Below, piece after piece: positions 1 through 10,532 of a DNA stretch of 64,000 bases. Source of the stretch: Kluyvera intermedia. GTDB taxonomy: Bacteria > Pseudomonadota > Gammaproteobacteria > Enterobacterales > Enterobacteriaceae. Made by a program: the position numbers and the translations under genes. The stretch covers positions 1 to 64,000 of the forward strand of contig NZ_JAKCNS010000041.1 in NCBI RefSeq assembly GCF_021440345.1. Reading direction: 5' to 3'. The notes beneath the pieces are model-generated. The model was not told the origin of the DNA and did no database searches. It worked only from the letters and a program-made list of their open reading frames with translations. Positions within the stretch are counted from its first letter, which is position 1; each line of letters opens with the position of its first letter.

Positions 1-200
1 CGAGGTGGCGTATATTACGCTTTCCTCTTTCAGAGTCAAGCGTTTAATTTCGCTTTTCTCTGTCGAAGTTCTCAGGAGAACCCCGCTGACCCGGCGGCTT
101 GTTTGCCGTTGTTCCGTCTCAGTGGGGCCGCATTATAGGGAGTTAATTCTTCCTGACAAGGGGAAATTTAAAATATTTTATCGCTCGCTAACTTTTTCAC
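1..200 (-). promoter_or_regulatory. rRNA operon promoters P1 and P2 with upstream AT-rich element
   Basis: Read on the minus strand, P1 has -35 TTGTCA (154-159) and -10 TATAAT (132-137) with a 16-bp spacer and a GC-rich discriminator typical of stringently controlled rrn promoters. P2 has -35 TTGACT (34-39) and -10 TAATAT (12-17), again with a 16-bp spacer. The AT-rich run at about 163-195 sits where an UP element would be. The 16S gene itself lies left of position 1. Gene order (yieP and hsrA divergent from it) identifies the operon as the rrnC equivalent. Nothing else codes for protein in 1-307. Confidence 0.9.
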
Positions 201-307
201 CAGATTGTTTATGAATACGTCGTTAAAAGCCCGATTTGCTGTTTTTAACACCGATCCAGCACGTCAAATGGCATACTAAAGAAAGATAAATAATAGGAAT
301 GGCATTT

Positions 308-1012
308 ATGTCTCTAAGCGCACAGCAACTGGCAGCTCAAAAAAACATCTCCTGGGTTCTGGCTGAGAAAATAGCTCAGAAGATATTAACCGGTGAATAT
401 CCGCCGGAAAGCATTCTCCCAGGCGAAATGGAGTTAGGTGAGATCTTCGGAGTCAGCCGAACCGCCGTTCGCGAGGCGGTGAAGACGCTCTCAGCAAAAG
501 GCATGCTTCTTCCTCGCCCGCGCATCGGCACCCGGGTAATGCCGCAGGCATACTGGAACTTCCTCGATACGGAACTAATATCCTGGTGGCTCACCACCGA
601 TAACTTCCACTCCGTCATGAAGCACTTCCTGGTGCTGCGCCGCAGTCTGGAGCCACAGGCATGTATGCTGGCCGCAACGCTGGGGACCGCCGAGCAGAAA
701 GCGCACCTGAACACCTTAATGGGCGAGATGGCCCAGCTGGAGAAAGAGTTCAACCGCGAACGCTGGATAGATGTCGACACATCCTGGCATGAGCATATCT
801 ATGAGATGAGCGCGAATCCGTTCCTGACCTCATTCGCGAAGCTCTTCCATTCCGTGTACCACATCTATTTCACTTCTATTACTGAAGATGAAGTCATTGA
901 GCTGGCTAGTCACCAGGCCATTGTTGATGCTATTCAGGCAGGTGATGGTCCGCAGGCGCTTATTGCCTGTCAGGATTTATTGAATGCACCGCATATCCGC
1001 GCGGCCGTATAA
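308..1012 (+). CDS. yieP: GntR/FadR-family transcriptional regulator YieP
   Basis: A 234-residue DNA-binding regulator. An N-terminal winged helix (about residues 10-75, with the recognition-helix segment [14 protein letters not shown]) is followed by an all-helical FCD ligand domain (about 95-225) with the metal-binding-type pattern [10 protein letters not shown] start at ATG 308, nine bases after the AGGA at 295-298. The in-frame ATG at 299 overlaps that Shine-Dalgarno, and E. coli YieP begins at the equivalent LSAQQLAAQ. It is followed 10 bp later by hsrA, so the two are probably cotranscribed. The effector is unknown from sequence. The assignment rests on strong resemblance to E. coli YieP and on synteny. 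Confidence 0.93.
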   Translation: MSLSAQQLAAQKNISWVLAEKIAQKILTGEYPPESILPGEMELGEIFGVSRTAVREAVKTLSAKGMLLPRPRIGTRVMPQAYWNFLDTELISWWLTTDNFHSVMKHFLVLRRSLEPQACMLAATLGTAEQKAHLNTLMGEMAQLEKEFNRERWIDVDTSWHEHIYEMSANPFLTSFAKLFHSVYHIYFTSITEDEVIELASHQAIVDAIQAGDGPQALIACQDLLNAPHIRAAV

Positions 1013-1022
1013 AGGAAAGCGA

Positions 1023-2414
1023 ATGACTGAAATGAAAGCGCGGAGCATGGCAGGCCTTCCCTGGATTGCCGCCATGGCCTTCTTTATGCAAGCGCTGGAC
1101 GCCACCATTCTGAATACCGCGCTCCCCGCGATCGCCCATAGCCTCAACCGCTCCCCGTTAGCGATGCAGTCGGCCATTATCAGTTATACCCTCACCGTGG
1201 CGATGCTGATCCCGGTGAGCGGCTGGTTGGCCGACCGTTTCGGCACCCGGCGCATCTTTATGCTGGCCGTCAGCTTATTCACCTTAGGTTCGCTGGCCTG
1301 CGCGCTGTCTACCTCATTATCTGAGCTGGTTATCTTCCGTATCATTCAAGGGATCGGCGGTGCGATGATGATGCCCGTTGCCCGCCTGGCGTTACTGCGC
1401 GCCTATCCGCGTAGCGAACTTCTGCCGGTGCTTAACTTCGTGACGATGCCGGGGCTGATAGGGCCTATTCTGGGGCCAGTACTCGGTGGAGTCTTCGTCA
1501 CCTGGGCCACCTGGCACTGGATTTTCCTGATCAACATCCCTATTGGCGTTGCTGGGTTACTGTATGCCCGCAAATATATGCCGAACTTCACTACGCCGCG
1601 TCGACGCTTCGATCTCTCCGGTTTTCTGCTGTTCGGATTTAGCCTGGTGCTGTTCTCTATTGGGATGGAACTGTTGGGCGAGCAGATTGTGGCAAGCTGG
1701 ATTGCCTTGATGGTGGTGCTGTTCAGTCTTCTTCTATTACTGGCGTATATCCGCCACGCCCGCAAACACCCGTCGCCACTAATCTCGCTATCATTATTTA
1801 AAACCCGCACCTTTTCCGTCGGCATCGCTGGCAACCTGGCCACGCGTCTGGGTACCGGTTGCATACCGTTTCTGATGCCGCTGATGTTACAAGTGGGGTT
1901 TGGCTACCCGGCGTTGGTTGCCGGCTGCATAATGGCACCGACGGCCATTGGCTCGATTCTGGCGAAATCGACCGTGACGCAGGTGTTACGCCGATTAGGC
2001 TATCGAAAAACGCTGGTCAGCGTGACGCTGTTTATCGGAGTGATGATTGCGCAGTTCGCATTTCAGTCGCCGGCAATGCCGGTATGGTTATTGATTCTGC
2101 CGCTCTTCGTGCTGGGGATGGCGATGTCAACGCAGTTCACGTCGATGAATACCATCACGCTGGCTGACTTAACCGACGACAACGCCAGCGGCGGTAACAG
2201 CCTGCTGGCCGTGACGCAGCAATTGTCTATCAGCCTTGGGGTGGCAGTCAGCGCCGCGGTGCTGCGCTCATATCAAAGCCTTGAAGGGGCGAGCACTATC
2301 GATCAGTTCCACTATACCTTTATCACCATGGGCGTTATCACGGTGATATCGGCATTCATGTTTATGCTGCTAAAAGCCAAAGATGGGCGCAACCTGATTA
2401 AGGAAAAACACTAG
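1023..2414 (+). CDS. hsrA: MFS efflux transporter HsrA (DHA2 family, 14 TM)
   Basis: A 463-residue inner-membrane major facilitator protein of the 14-helix drug:H+ antiporter (DHA2/EmrB-like) group. The loop after TM2 carries motif A ([11 protein letters not shown]), and the PxxGPxxGG-type motif C is visible as [10 protein letters not shown]. The start is ATG 1023, six bases after AAGGA. A longer frame open from 984 would overlap yieP and lacks a ribosome site. It lies downstream of yieP, as in E. coli, where the gene is also called yieO. The substrate cannot be read from sequence. It converges on rbsR with only 2 bp between the stop codons. Confidence 0.93.
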   Translation: MTEMKARSMAGLPWIAAMAFFMQALDATILNTALPAIAHSLNRSPLAMQSAIISYTLTVAMLIPVSGWLADRFGTRRIFMLAVSLFTLGSLACALSTSLSELVIFRIIQGIGGAMMMPVARLALLRAYPRSELLPVLNFVTMPGLIGPILGPVLGGVFVTWATWHWIFLINIPIGVAGLLYARKYMPNFTTPRRRFDLSGFLLFGFSLVLFSIGMELLGEQIVASWIALMVVLFSLLLLLAYIRHARKHPSPLISLSLFKTRTFSVGIAGNLATRLGTGCIPFLMPLMLQVGFGYPALVAGCIMAPTAIGSILAKSTVTQVLRRLGYRKTLVSVTLFIGVMIAQFAFQSPAMPVWLLILPLFVLGMAMSTQFTSMNTITLADLTDDNASGGNSLLAVTQQLSISLGVAVSAAVLRSYQSLEGASTIDQFHYTFITMGVITVISAFMFMLLKAKDGRNLIKEKH

Positions 2415-2416
2415 CC

Positions 2417-3409
2417 TTAAACGGAACCGCGAACCACCAGCTCGGGCGTCAGCTGCATACGCTGCTGTTTTTGCCCGGGTTGGGCGATACGATGGATCAA
2501 GACATCAATCGCCAACTCACCCAGTTCATCTTTCGGTTGATGGATGGTGGTCAGCGGTGGCGTCATATAGCGCGCCAGCTCAATATCATCATAGCCGATC
2601 ACCGCCATATCCTGTGGGATATGCAGCCCGGCCTGATAAAGCGACTGGTAAACACCCACCGCCATCGCATCATTCCCCACAAATACCGCATCCGGGCGCT
2701 CCGGGTGGGCTAATAATTGCTGCATAGCGTCGAAGCCGCCACCAAATTCAAAGTTACTGGTGATTTCATACCCTTCAGGGATTGGCAGCTGTGCGTTATG
2801 CATCGCTTCCCGATACCCTTCCAGACGCAGACGCGCGGGGGTTTTATCCAGCGGCCCGGCAATACAAGCAATGCGAGTGTAACCCCGCTCGATGAGATAG
2901 CGCGTGGCCATATCACCGCCGAGCAGTGAGTTATCCTGAATCAGGTCACTGTCACCGTCGAACGGCGCCCAGTCCATCATTACGGAAGGAATAGAAGGGT
3001 AACGTTGCATAATTTCCAGCGACGGCTGGTGCGTTTCGGTACACAGCAGCAGCAGCCCATCGACGCGCTTTTGCATCAACGTCTCAAGATTGCGGTTCAT
3101 CCGCTGTTCATCACCTTCGGTATTACACAGTACCAGACTGTAGCCCCGCTCAAAGCAGCTCCGTTCAACGCCGCGCACCAGTTCAGAATAAAACGGGTTG
3201 GTACTGGCGGTGATAAGCATGCCGATGGTACGTGTCTGATTCAGTTTGAGGCTACGCGCCAAAGCAGAAGGCGCGTAGTTCAGCTCTTTAATCGCCGCAT
3301 CAACTTTTCCGGTAATGGCATCGCTGACAAACCGGTCTTTATTAATGACGTGAGATACCGTTGAGGTGGAAACGCCCGCCAGGCGAGCAACATCCTTCAT
3401 TGTGGCCAA
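2417..3409 (-). CDS. rbsR: Ribose operon repressor RbsR (LacI family)
   Basis: A 330-residue LacI/GalR repressor. The N-terminal helix-turn-helix ([20 protein letters not shown], about residues 4-23) and hinge helix (SALARSLK) precede a periplasmic-binding-protein-like ligand core. RbsR binds ribose (or a ribose derivative) and releases operators upstream of rbsD; it also affects purine genes in E. coli. It is the last gene of the rbs operon and starts 3 bp after the rbsK stop, which implies translational coupling. Two matching palindromic operators are present at 8292-8307 and 8373-8384. Confidence 0.97.
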   Translation of the reverse strand: MATMKDVARLAGVSTSTVSHVINKDRFVSDAITGKVDAAIKELNYAPSALARSLKLNQTRTIGMLITASTNPFYSELVRGVERSCFERGYSLVLCNTEGDEQRMNRNLETLMQKRVDGLLLLCTETHQPSLEIMQRYPSIPSVMMDWAPFDGDSDLIQDNSLLGGDMATRYLIERGYTRIACIAGPLDKTPARLRLEGYREAMHNAQLPIPEGYEITSNFEFGGGFDAMQQLLAHPERPDAVFVGNDAMAVGVYQSLYQAGLHIPQDMAVIGYDDIELARYMTPPLTTIHQPKDELGELAIDVLIHRIAQPGQKQQRMQLTPELVVRGSV

Positions 3410-3412
3410 GCA

Positions 3413-4342
3413 TTACCCCTGTTGACGTAAAAATTCGTCGATCTCTTCACGCCACGGAACAGAAGGCTGCGCGCCTTTGCGTGTTACGGCGATAGCCGCC
3501 GCCGCGTGGGCGAAACGTAGCACATCTGCCAGAGGCGTATTTTCCAGCAGCGCCGTCATCAGCGCACCGTTAAAAGTGTCACCCGCAGCAATGGTATCAA
3601 TGGCCTGAACTTTAAAGCCCGGCACGCGGCGACCTTCGCCTTTCACGCTGGCCCATACGCCACGGCTGCCGAGAGTAATAATCACTGTGTCGATCCCTTT
3701 GCCATGCAGAACCTGCGCGGCTTTCGCGGCATCGTCATCGTTTTCAACCCGCACACCGGTCAGCTTTTCCGCTTCGGTTTCGTTCGGGGTAATAATATCC
3801 ACCAGCGACAGCAGCGCATCCGGCAGCTCGCGCGCCGGGGCTGGGTTCAATACCACGGTGGTTTGGTTCTGGTGAGCTATCTGCGCGGCCAGCAGTACGC
3901 TGTCCAGTGGGGATTCCAGCTGCATCAGCAGCGCATCAGCGTTAGCGATTCGCTCGCGCTGGGCTTCCACTAATGACGTTGATAATGCGGCATTGGCACC
4001 CGCATGGATCCCAATAACGTTTTCGCCTTCGCCGTTAACAAAGATCAGCGCGACGCCGGTCGATTCACCGGAGACGGCACTCACGGGCGCAACGTCAATA
4101 CGGTCAACTTCCAGCTGCTTGCGAATACGCTCGCCAATATCGTCGTCGCCGGTACAGGCGATAAAAGCAATATCGGCGCCGCTGCGCCCGGCAGCAACCG
4201 CCTGGTTAGCACCTTTGCCGCCAAAAGCGACCTGATAATGGCTACCGGTGACGGTTTCGCCCGGCGTCGGGAAAGATTCAAGATTCAGAATATGATCGGC
4301 ATTGATGCTGCCAAGGACGACGAGTTTGCCTGCGGTTTTCAT
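3413..4342 (-). CDS. rbsK: Ribokinase RbsK (PfkB family)
   Basis: A 309-residue cytoplasmic kinase that phosphorylates D-ribose to ribose 5-phosphate with ATP, feeding imported ribose into the pentose phosphate pathway. The PfkB N-terminal signature is at about residues 40-56 (AFGGKGANQAVAAG). The C-terminal signature DTIAAGDTFNGAL contains the catalytic base Asp255. Length is identical to E. coli RbsK. It is fifth in the rbs operon, separated from rbsB by about 110 bp with a strong hairpin, and tightly linked to rbsR downstream. Confidence 0.97.
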   Translation of the reverse strand: MKTAGKLVVLGSINADHILNLESFPTPGETVTGSHYQVAFGGKGANQAVAAGRSGADIAFIACTGDDDIGERIRKQLEVDRIDVAPVSAVSGESTGVALIFVNGEGENVIGIHAGANAALSTSLVEAQRERIANADALLMQLESPLDSVLLAAQIAHQNQTTVVLNPAPARELPDALLSLVDIITPNETEAEKLTGVRVENDDDAAKAAQVLHGKGIDTVIITLGSRGVWASVKGEGRRVPGFKVQAIDTIAAGDTFNGALMTALLENTPLADVLRFAHAAAAIAVTRKGAQPSVPWREEIDEFLRQQG

Positions 4343-4351
4343 TTTCAGAGT

Positions 4352-4390
4352 GTCCGGTAAGATGCGCCACCGGACAACCGGTGGCGCGTG
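4352..4390 (-). other. Perfect hairpin between rbsB and rbsK
   Basis: The 10-bp arms GCGCCACCGG (4364-4373) and CCGGTGGCGC (4378-4387) enclose a 4-base loop. An alternative pairing of GTCCGGT (4352-4358) with ACCGGAC (4369-4375) is possible. There is no T-run, so this is not an ordinary terminator. It probably blocks 3' exonucleases and favours rbsB over downstream genes. In E. coli this region gives rise to the rbsB 3' UTR-derived small RNA RbsZ; conservation of that RNA here is only inferred. Confidence 0.6.
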
Positions 4391-4451
4391 CCCTGCTTTT
4401 CTTATTGATGTTGTCCATCAGGCTATAACAGCCTGAATCGCATTCGCGTTA

Positions 4452-5342
4452 TTACTGCTTGATAACCAGCTTCAGGTCAACTGGATATTTTGCCTGTACC
4501 TTTTCGCCTTTCAGTACTTTATCAGCGGTTTCAACGCCTTTAGCACCAATCTGATCAGGCAGCTGGGCAATAGTTGCCGCCAGTTTGCCATCTTTTACCG
4601 CTTTCTCACCATCTGGTGTGCCGTCAAAACCCACCACCATCACATCGGATTTACCGGCAGTTTGCAGCGCACGCAGTGCGCCTAGCGCCATTTCGTCGTT
4701 CTGAGCGAATACCGCTTTCACGTCAGGATGCGCGGTCAGCAGGTTCTGCATAACGTTCAGACCTTTAGTACGGTCGAAATCTGCAGGCTGGCTAGCCAGG
4801 ACATTGAATTTATGTGCAGCCACCGCCTGCTGGAAGCCTTCACCACGTTCACGCGCGGCGGATGTTCCGGCAATCCCCTGCAGTTCGATAACTTTTGCAC
4901 CTTCGCCTTCTTTCTTAGCGATATAGTCACCGGCGATTTTACCGCCCAGGACGTTATCGGACGCGATATGGCTGACCACATCACCTTTAGAAGCCACGCG
5001 GTCAAGGGTGATAACCGGGATTTTCGCCTGGTTTGCCATCTTAATGGCGTTACCCACTGCATCAGAATCCGTTGGGTTGATCAGCAGGATTTTGGTGCCG
5101 CGAACCGTCAAATCCTGAACGTTAGCCAGCTCTTTCGCCGGGTTGTTCTGCGAATCCAGAACCACCAGGTTGTAACCCAGTTTGTCCGCTTCTTTCTGCG
5201 CGCCATCCTTCAGAGAAACAAAGAACGGGTTATTCAGGGTAGAGATAACCAGAGCAATGGTGTCTTTCGCCATCGCGTTCGCGCTGACGGTCGCGCTCAG
5301 CGCAACCGCGGAAACCAGGGTAGCCAGTTTTTTCATGTTCAT
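4452..5342 (-). CDS. rbsB: Ribose ABC transporter periplasmic binding protein RbsB
   Basis: A 296-residue secreted binding protein. The signal peptide ends at about Ala25 (SANAMA, then KDTIALV). The mature part has the two-lobed fold of sugar-binding proteins, opening with [21 protein letters not shown]. It captures ribose in the periplasm, delivers it to RbsAC, and is also the ligand carrier for the Trg chemoreceptor in E. coli. It starts 27 bp after rbsC. The hairpin after its stop is consistent with its expected excess over membrane components. Confidence 0.97.
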   Translation of the reverse strand: MNMKKLATLVSAVALSATVSANAMAKDTIALVISTLNNPFFVSLKDGAQKEADKLGYNLVVLDSQNNPAKELANVQDLTVRGTKILLINPTDSDAVGNAIKMANQAKIPVITLDRVASKGDVVSHIASDNVLGGKIAGDYIAKKEGEGAKVIELQGIAGTSAARERGEGFQQAVAAHKFNVLASQPADFDRTKGLNVMQNLLTAHPDVKAVFAQNDEMALGALRALQTAGKSDVMVVGFDGTPDGEKAVKDGKLAATIAQLPDQIGAKGVETADKVLKGEKVQAKYPVDLKLVIKQ

Positions 5343-5369
5343 ATCTAAGATGTCCTGTAGTGTCGTTAG

Positions 5370-6335
5370 TTACTGCTTTTTGTTGTCCACCAGCACCGCC
5401 AGCAAAATCACGACTGCTTTAACGATCATCTGGTAATAAGAAGAAACACCTAACAAGTTCAAACCGTTGTTCAGAAAACCAAGGATCAGCGCACCGATAA
5501 GCGTGCCGACGATACGACCCTTACCGCCTGCCAGGCTGGTACCGCCCAACACCACCGCCGCGATAGCATCCAGCTCATAGCCGGTACCCGCTGTCGGCTG
5601 TGCCGAAGAGAGGCGAGCCACTTCAATAATGCCCGCCAATGCTGACAATAACCCGCACAAAGAGTAGACGATAATTTTGACTTTATTCACGCTGATACCG
5701 GAGAGGCGGGTTGCCGCTTCGTTACCGCCCAGCGCATAGATATAACGACCCAAACGGGTGTGATGCAGCATGTACCAGGCCGCGAGGAAAACAATCCCCA
5801 TGATCCACACCGGCGTTGGAATCCCCAGCGGACGACCGATACCGAACCAGCCAAAGACATCAGCATTATCGGTAAAGCCCGTATTTACAGGGCTACCGTT
5901 GGTGTACACCATCGTTACGCCGCGCAGCAGCAGCATCATGACCAGAGTGGCGATAAACGCCTGAACGCGCCCTTTGGCAACAATCACGCCGGTAACGGCC
6001 CCGATTGCGGCACCTAATGCGAGTGCGGCAGCAACCGCCACCAGCGCATTGACTTCGATACCCACAATCGACGCGGCGACCGCGCCGGTCAACGCCAGCA
6101 ACGAACCGACGGACAGGTCGATCCCGGACGTTAAAATGACCAGCGTCATCCCAACCGCCATGATCGCATTCACGGAGGTTTGCTGCAGGATGTTGAACAG
6201 GTTATTGACGGTAAAAAAGTTGGGGCTCATGGTCGACACAACCGCTATCAGCACCAGCAGGGCAATCAGCGATTTTTGCTCCAGCAGCCATGCTTTGGTG
6301 AAATAGCGGCGACCTGCCACAGACTGGGTTGTCAT
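5370..6335 (-). CDS. rbsC: Ribose ABC transporter permease RbsC
   Basis: A 321-residue inner-membrane permease of the branched-chain/ribose (BPD_transp_2) family with about ten hydrophobic helices. Recognisable segments are GVMTLVIL-like helix starts (AVGMTLVILTSGIDLSVGS) and the AVVLGGTSLAGGKG loop expected to contact the ATPase. It forms the pore for ribose with RbsA and RbsB. It begins 5 bp after the rbsA stop. Sequence closely follows E. coli RbsC along its whole length. Confidence 0.97.
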   Translation of the reverse strand: MTTQSVAGRRYFTKAWLLEQKSLIALLVLIAVVSTMSPNFFTVNNLFNILQQTSVNAIMAVGMTLVILTSGIDLSVGSLLALTGAVAASIVGIEVNALVAVAAALALGAAIGAVTGVIVAKGRVQAFIATLVMMLLLRGVTMVYTNGSPVNTGFTDNADVFGWFGIGRPLGIPTPVWIMGIVFLAAWYMLHHTRLGRYIYALGGNEAATRLSGISVNKVKIIVYSLCGLLSALAGIIEVARLSSAQPTAGTGYELDAIAAVVLGGTSLAGGKGRIVGTLIGALILGFLNNGLNLLGVSSYYQMIVKAVVILLAVLVDNKKQ

Positions 6336-6340
6336 CTTTT

Positions 6341-7846
6341 TTACTCCTGGTTCACGCGGTTAAGCTTGCCCACTGCGGCAGCCATTAATACTTCCTGGGT
6401 GGCCTGCTCGCGTGAAAACTCACCGCCGAGATGCCCTTCATGCATCACAATAATGCGATCGCTCATCCCCAATACTTCTGGCATCTCAGAGGAGACCAGA
6501 ATGATGCTCAGACCATCGGCCTTGAACTGGTTGATTAGCTGATAAATTTCTTTCTTCGCGCCCACATCGACGCCGCGCGTTGGCTCATCGAGGATCAGTA
6601 CTTTTGGACGGGTCATCAAACCACGTGCGATGGCCACCTTCTGCTGGTTGCCGCCGGACAACAGGCCAATCGCCTGCTCCATCGATGGAGTTTTGACGTT
6701 GAACAGACGGATGAAGTCACTGACCGCCTGCTGCTCATCTTTATGCTTGAGGCTACCGCCTGCGCGACTGAAATAGCGCAGTGCGGTCAAAGACATGTTC
6801 TCTTTAACCGACATCCCAAGCACCAGCCCATCGCGCTTACGGTCTTCGGAAATGTAAACGATGCCGTTTGCCAGGCCATCCTGTGGGGAACGGGTGACGA
6901 CTTCATGGCCATCGAGCGTCACGTAGCCGCTGGTGCGTGGCAGCGCGCCGTACAGTACTTTCATCAGTTCCGTACGCCCGGCGCCCATCAGCCCGGCAAC
7001 GCCGAGAATTTCGCCTTTGCGCAAGGTGAAGGAGACGCTTTCGACGCCCGGCCCGCACAGCGCATCCACTTTCAGGCGAATATCACCCGGCTGTTTATCA
7101 AGCCGCGGATATTGATCTTCCAGTTTGCGCCCCACCATCATTTCGATCAGCCGATCTTCATCGAGGCTGGCCACTTCGCGTTCGGCAATAAACTGCCCGT
7201 CGCGGAAGACCGTCACATCGTCGCAAATCTCGAAAATCTCTTTCATACGGTGGGAGATATAGACAATGCCGCGCCCCTGCGATTTCAGCTCGCGGATGAC
7301 GCGGAACAGGGATTCGGTTTCGGTATCGGTCAGCGCGTCGGTCGGTTCATCCATAATGATGACCTTTGACTCAAAGCTCAGCACCTTGGCGATTTCCACC
7401 ATCTGCTGATCGCCAATCGACAGTTCGCCGACCAGACGGTCGCTCTTAAAGCGTAGATTCAGTTTCGCCAGCAGAACGTCGGCTTCGGCATACATCCTTT
7501 TCCAGTCGATTTTGCCAAAGCGGCCGACAAACTCACGGCCGAGAAAAATGTTCTCGGCGATCGTCAGCTGCGGGATCAGGTTCAGCTCCTGGTGGATGAT
7601 GCCGATCCCGGCTTCCTGGGAGGATTTTGGGCCGGTGAAGGTCGTTTCTTTGCCCAGCCACGTTAATGAACCGGCGTCGCGGGCGTAGATCCCGGTCAGC
7701 ACTTTCATCATCGTGGATTTGCCCGCGCCGTTTTCCCCCACCAGCGCCATCACGCGCCCGGAGTAGACATTTAACGCAGCACCGGAGAGCGCCTTCACGC
7801 CCGGGAACGATTTATCGATCCCTTTGAGTTGTAAGAGTGCGTCCAT
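6341..7846 (-). CDS. rbsA: Ribose ABC transporter ATP-binding protein RbsA (tandem ABC)
   Basis: A 501-residue fused pair of ABC domains. The first has Walker [10 protein letters not shown] (Lys43), signature LSIGDQQ and Walker [12 protein letters not shown]. The second has a degenerate Walker A (GLMGAGRTE), an intact signature LSGGNQQK and Walker [11 protein letters not shown]. This asymmetry is normal for the sugar-ABC2 family. I start at ATG 7846 (MDALLQLKG), matching E. coli RbsA, rather than at the ATG 45 bases upstream, which would overlap rbsD. It energises ribose import through RbsC. Confidence 0.96.
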   Translation of the reverse strand: MDALLQLKGIDKSFPGVKALSGAALNVYSGRVMALVGENGAGKSTMMKVLTGIYARDAGSLTWLGKETTFTGPKSSQEAGIGIIHQELNLIPQLTIAENIFLGREFVGRFGKIDWKRMYAEADVLLAKLNLRFKSDRLVGELSIGDQQMVEIAKVLSFESKVIIMDEPTDALTDTETESLFRVIRELKSQGRGIVYISHRMKEIFEICDDVTVFRDGQFIAEREVASLDEDRLIEMMVGRKLEDQYPRLDKQPGDIRLKVDALCGPGVESVSFTLRKGEILGVAGLMGAGRTELMKVLYGALPRTSGYVTLDGHEVVTRSPQDGLANGIVYISEDRKRDGLVLGMSVKENMSLTALRYFSRAGGSLKHKDEQQAVSDFIRLFNVKTPSMEQAIGLLSGGNQQKVAIARGLMTRPKVLILDEPTRGVDVGAKKEIYQLINQFKADGLSIILVSSEMPEVLGMSDRIIVMHEGHLGGEFSREQATQEVLMAAAVGKLNRVNQE

Positions 7847-7853
7847 GATGGCC

Positions 7854-8273
7854 TCAGAAAGTGACGCCAGCACAGAGAATGATATTCGCATACGGGGAAC
7901 ATTCCCCGCTGCGAATCACCGCCTGACTGTCTGCGGTTTGTTGTTTGAACTGCTCATGCGAGACATAACGAACGTCAATGCAATTTCCCTGGTGTTGTTG
8001 CAGTTGCTCGATGTGTTTGAGCAACGTTTCGTGGAGCTGCGGATTATGTTGTTGAATTTCCGTCGCGAGAATGGCGGCCTCGACCTGCATCTCCTGAGTC
8101 ACTACGCCCAACACCTGCATAAAGGTGGGAACGCCCTGGGTTAACGCCATATCGATGCGCGCGGTGCTGTGGGGAATAGGTAAACCCGCATCGCACACCA
8201 CCAGCGTATCGGTATGACCCAGACGGGAGATAACCGCAGAGATTTCAGAGTTGAGTACCGTGCCTTTCTTCAT
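7854..8273 (-). CDS. rbsD: D-ribose pyranase RbsD
   Basis: A 139-residue cytoplasmic enzyme that interconverts beta-pyranose and beta-furanose forms of ribose, supplying the furanose used by ribokinase. The conserved catalytic His20 is present in RLGHTD, and the [11 protein letters not shown] segment near the C-terminus is typical of the RbsD/FucU fold. It is the first gene of the rbs operon, 7 bp ahead of rbsA, and lies just downstream of the RbsR operators. Confidence 0.96.
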   Translation of the reverse strand: MKKGTVLNSEISAVISRLGHTDTLVVCDAGLPIPHSTARIDMALTQGVPTFMQVLGVVTQEMQVEAAILATEIQQHNPQLHETLLKHIEQLQQHQGNCIDVRYVSHEQFKQQTADSQAVIRSGECSPYANIILCAGVTF

Positions 8274-8291
8274 TTGTTTTCTTGCTCCACT

Positions 8292-8390
8292 AGCGAAACG
8301 TTTCGCTGTCTTAAGTTTAGTCTCAAGTACGCGCAGAAAACCATCATCAGGTTATAGAAATGTGATCGCCATCGAAACGTTTCGCAAACC
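8292..8390 (-). promoter_or_regulatory. rbs operon control region: two RbsR operators and candidate CRP site
   Basis: The 16-bp perfect palindrome AGCGAAACGTTTCGCT lies at 8292-8307 and a second copy of its core, CGAAACGTTTCG, at 8373-8384. These are LacI-family operators expected for RbsR. A plausible minus-strand -10 is TAAACT (8314-8319) with a poor -35, as expected for a CRP-dependent promoter. A CRP half site TGTGA (8361-8365) would be centred near -61.5 from the inferred start near 8307. The second operator overlaps the weak right half of that CRP site. The operators are clear; the promoter and CRP placements are inference. Confidence 0.8.
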
Positions 8391-8402
8391 AAAATTAGCG
8401 AT

Positions 8403-8438
8403 AAAAAAACGCCCTCCATCAGAATGAGGGAGGGCGTT
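8403..8438 (-). terminator. Rho-independent terminator of kup
   Basis: The arms AACGCCCTCC (8408-8417) and GGAGGGCGTT (8429-8438) form a GC-rich stem. On the minus strand it is followed by a U-run complementary to the A-run 8403-8409. It sits immediately after the kup stop codon. Confidence 0.9.
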
Positions 8439-8445
8439 GATTATT

Positions 8446-10314
8446 TTAGATTTCGACCTGGGTTCCCAGTTCGATAACCCGGTTAGGCGGGATTTCAAAC
8501 TGATCCGGCGCGCGCAGCGCGTTGCGCTGGAGCAGCAGGTACAGCTTGCCGCGCAGGCGCAGATACCACGGACGTTTGCCGACAATCAGCGACTCGTGCG
8601 ACATAAAGAACGACGTTTCCATCATCCGACAGCTTAAGCCTTCAAGACCGCAGCGGTGGAACACCTCTTCAACATTCGGCGTTTCACGCCAGCCATAGCT
8701 GGCAACCACGCGCCAGAAGGTTGGCGACAGTTGTTCTATCTGCACGCGACGAACGTTATGCACGTATGGCGCATCTTCGGTACGCAAGGTCAACAGAATC
8801 ACGCGCTCATGCAGCACCTTGTTGTGCTTGAGGTTATGCAGCATGGCAAACGGGATAACGTTCAGCGCGCGCGACATATACACCGCGGTGCCCGGCACGC
8901 GTACCGGCGGCGATTTCTCCAGTGACGCAATCATCGCTTCCAGAGAGTTACCGTGTTCATGCATACGACGCAGCAGGCGGAAACGCTCGCTTTTCCAGGT
9001 GGTCATGATGGTGAACATCACCAGACCCAGCGTCAGCGGCAGCCAACCACCGGAGACAATTTTGTCGAGGTTTGCCGAGAACAACGGAATGTCGATGCAC
9101 ATAAAGCCCACCAGCAGCAGGCCAACCACAAGCTTGTTCCAGTGCCAGTTCTTACGCGCCACCGTGGTAAACAGAATGGTGGTTAACACCATGGTTCCGG
9201 TTACCGCAATACCGTACGCCGCCGCCAGGTTTGAGGAGTGCTCAAAGCTGATAATGACGATAACAACCGAGATATAGAGAAGCCAGTTAATGAATGGGAT
9301 GTAAATCTGGCCCGACTCCATTTCCGAGGTATGAATAATACGCATCGGCGACAGATATCCGAGGCGAACCGCCTGGCGAGTCAGCGAGAAGACCCCGGAG
9401 ATAACCGCCTGAGAGGCAATGACCGTCGCCAGTGCGGCGAGAATCAGCATCGGGATCAGCGCCCACTCTGGCGCCAGCAGGAAGAACGGGTTCTTAATCG
9501 CTTCCGGATGCTTGAGCAGCAGCGCCCCCTGACCGAAGTAGTTCAACACCAGTGACGGCAGAACCACCGAGAACCAGGCCAGGCGAATCGGTAATTTACC
9601 AAAGTGACCCATATCAGCATACAGCGCTTCCACACCGGTAATCGACAGCACCACCGCGCCTAGCGCGACGAACGAAACCGTTTTGTATTCAAGGAAGAAG
9701 TGAACCGCCCAGTAAGGGTTTAGCGCCTGCAAAACTTCAGGATTAGCGATAATGCTACGCGCGCCTAGTACAGCCAGCAGCAGGAACCAGATAAGCATGA
9801 TTGGGGCGAACAGCTTGCCCACCATGCTGGTCCCGTGCTTCTGAATAGCAAACAGCAGCGTCAGAACGATAATCGAAATCGGGACCACCCAGGTTTCGAG
9901 ATCAGGGGCTATGATTTCCAGGCCTTCAATCGCCGACATCACCGAGATCGCCGGGGTAATCACCACTTCACCATAGAAGAAACTACCGCCGATAAGCCCA
10001 AGGATCACCAGTAGCGATGTGGTGCGTGCAGACGTGTTGCGTCCCGCCAGCGACATCAGCGTAAGGATCCCACCTTCACCGGCATTATCTGCCCGCATGA
10101 CGAAAGTAATGTATTTGAGCGATACGGTGAGAATCAGCAGCCAGAAAATGAGCGACAAGAAACCAAAAACGGCATCCCGTTCAACACCAAAACCAAACTG
10201 ACCGGACAAGCATTCACGAAGCGTATAAAGAGGGCTGGTACCGATATCGCCGTATACCACGCCAATTGCAGCGAGTGTAATCGCTGATAAAGATTGTTTA
10301 TTATCAGTGCTCAT
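8446..10314 (-). CDS. kup: Low-affinity potassium transport protein Kup
   Basis: A 622-residue K+:H+ symporter of the KUP/HAK/KT family. About 12 membrane helices occupy the first 430 residues, starting with the diagnostic motif [15 protein letters not shown] (about 18-32). A hydrophilic cytoplasmic C-terminal domain follows. It provides constitutive potassium uptake, important at low pH in E. coli. It is monocistronic: the upstream divergent neighbour is ravA and a strong terminator follows. Length equals that of E. coli Kup. Confidence 0.97.
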   Translation of the reverse strand: MSTDNKQSLSAITLAAIGVVYGDIGTSPLYTLRECLSGQFGFGVERDAVFGFLSLIFWLLILTVSLKYITFVMRADNAGEGGILTLMSLAGRNTSARTTSLLVILGLIGGSFFYGEVVITPAISVMSAIEGLEIIAPDLETWVVPISIIVLTLLFAIQKHGTSMVGKLFAPIMLIWFLLLAVLGARSIIANPEVLQALNPYWAVHFFLEYKTVSFVALGAVVLSITGVEALYADMGHFGKLPIRLAWFSVVLPSLVLNYFGQGALLLKHPEAIKNPFFLLAPEWALIPMLILAALATVIASQAVISGVFSLTRQAVRLGYLSPMRIIHTSEMESGQIYIPFINWLLYISVVIVIISFEHSSNLAAAYGIAVTGTMVLTTILFTTVARKNWHWNKLVVGLLLVGFMCIDIPLFSANLDKIVSGGWLPLTLGLVMFTIMTTWKSERFRLLRRMHEHGNSLEAMIASLEKSPPVRVPGTAVYMSRALNVIPFAMLHNLKHNKVLHERVILLTLRTEDAPYVHNVRRVQIEQLSPTFWRVVASYGWRETPNVEEVFHRCGLEGLSCRMMETSFFMSHESLIVGKRPWYLRLRGKLYLLLQRNALRAPDQFEIPPNRVIELGTQVEI

Positions 10315-10532
10315 AGACTAGTCTTTCGTTTATAAAACAAATGTGTGCCTAGTCCCTTGGCCCACCAAAAGCGCACAGTATGCACGATTAACGTCAAAAT
10401 CGTACCCCTTAATTGCGTCATCTTAACCTGCCTCAATAAATGGCGAGGTTCTTTCAGGCTATTCACCGCCAGACTTAAACGTCTATACTCAGCCAGTTAG
10501 CTGATTACTTGGCGAAAGGACGCAGGTTAATT

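Noticed and set aside
5-214. 69-codon plus-strand frame at the window start
   Set aside because: It lies entirely within the rrn P1/P2 promoter region read on the opposite strand and resembles no protein.
6341-6800. Damaged second ATPase site in RbsA (GAGRTE instead of GKT)
   Set aside because: A degenerate Walker A in the second ABC half is normal for the RbsA/XylG/MglA family, so it is not a mutation.
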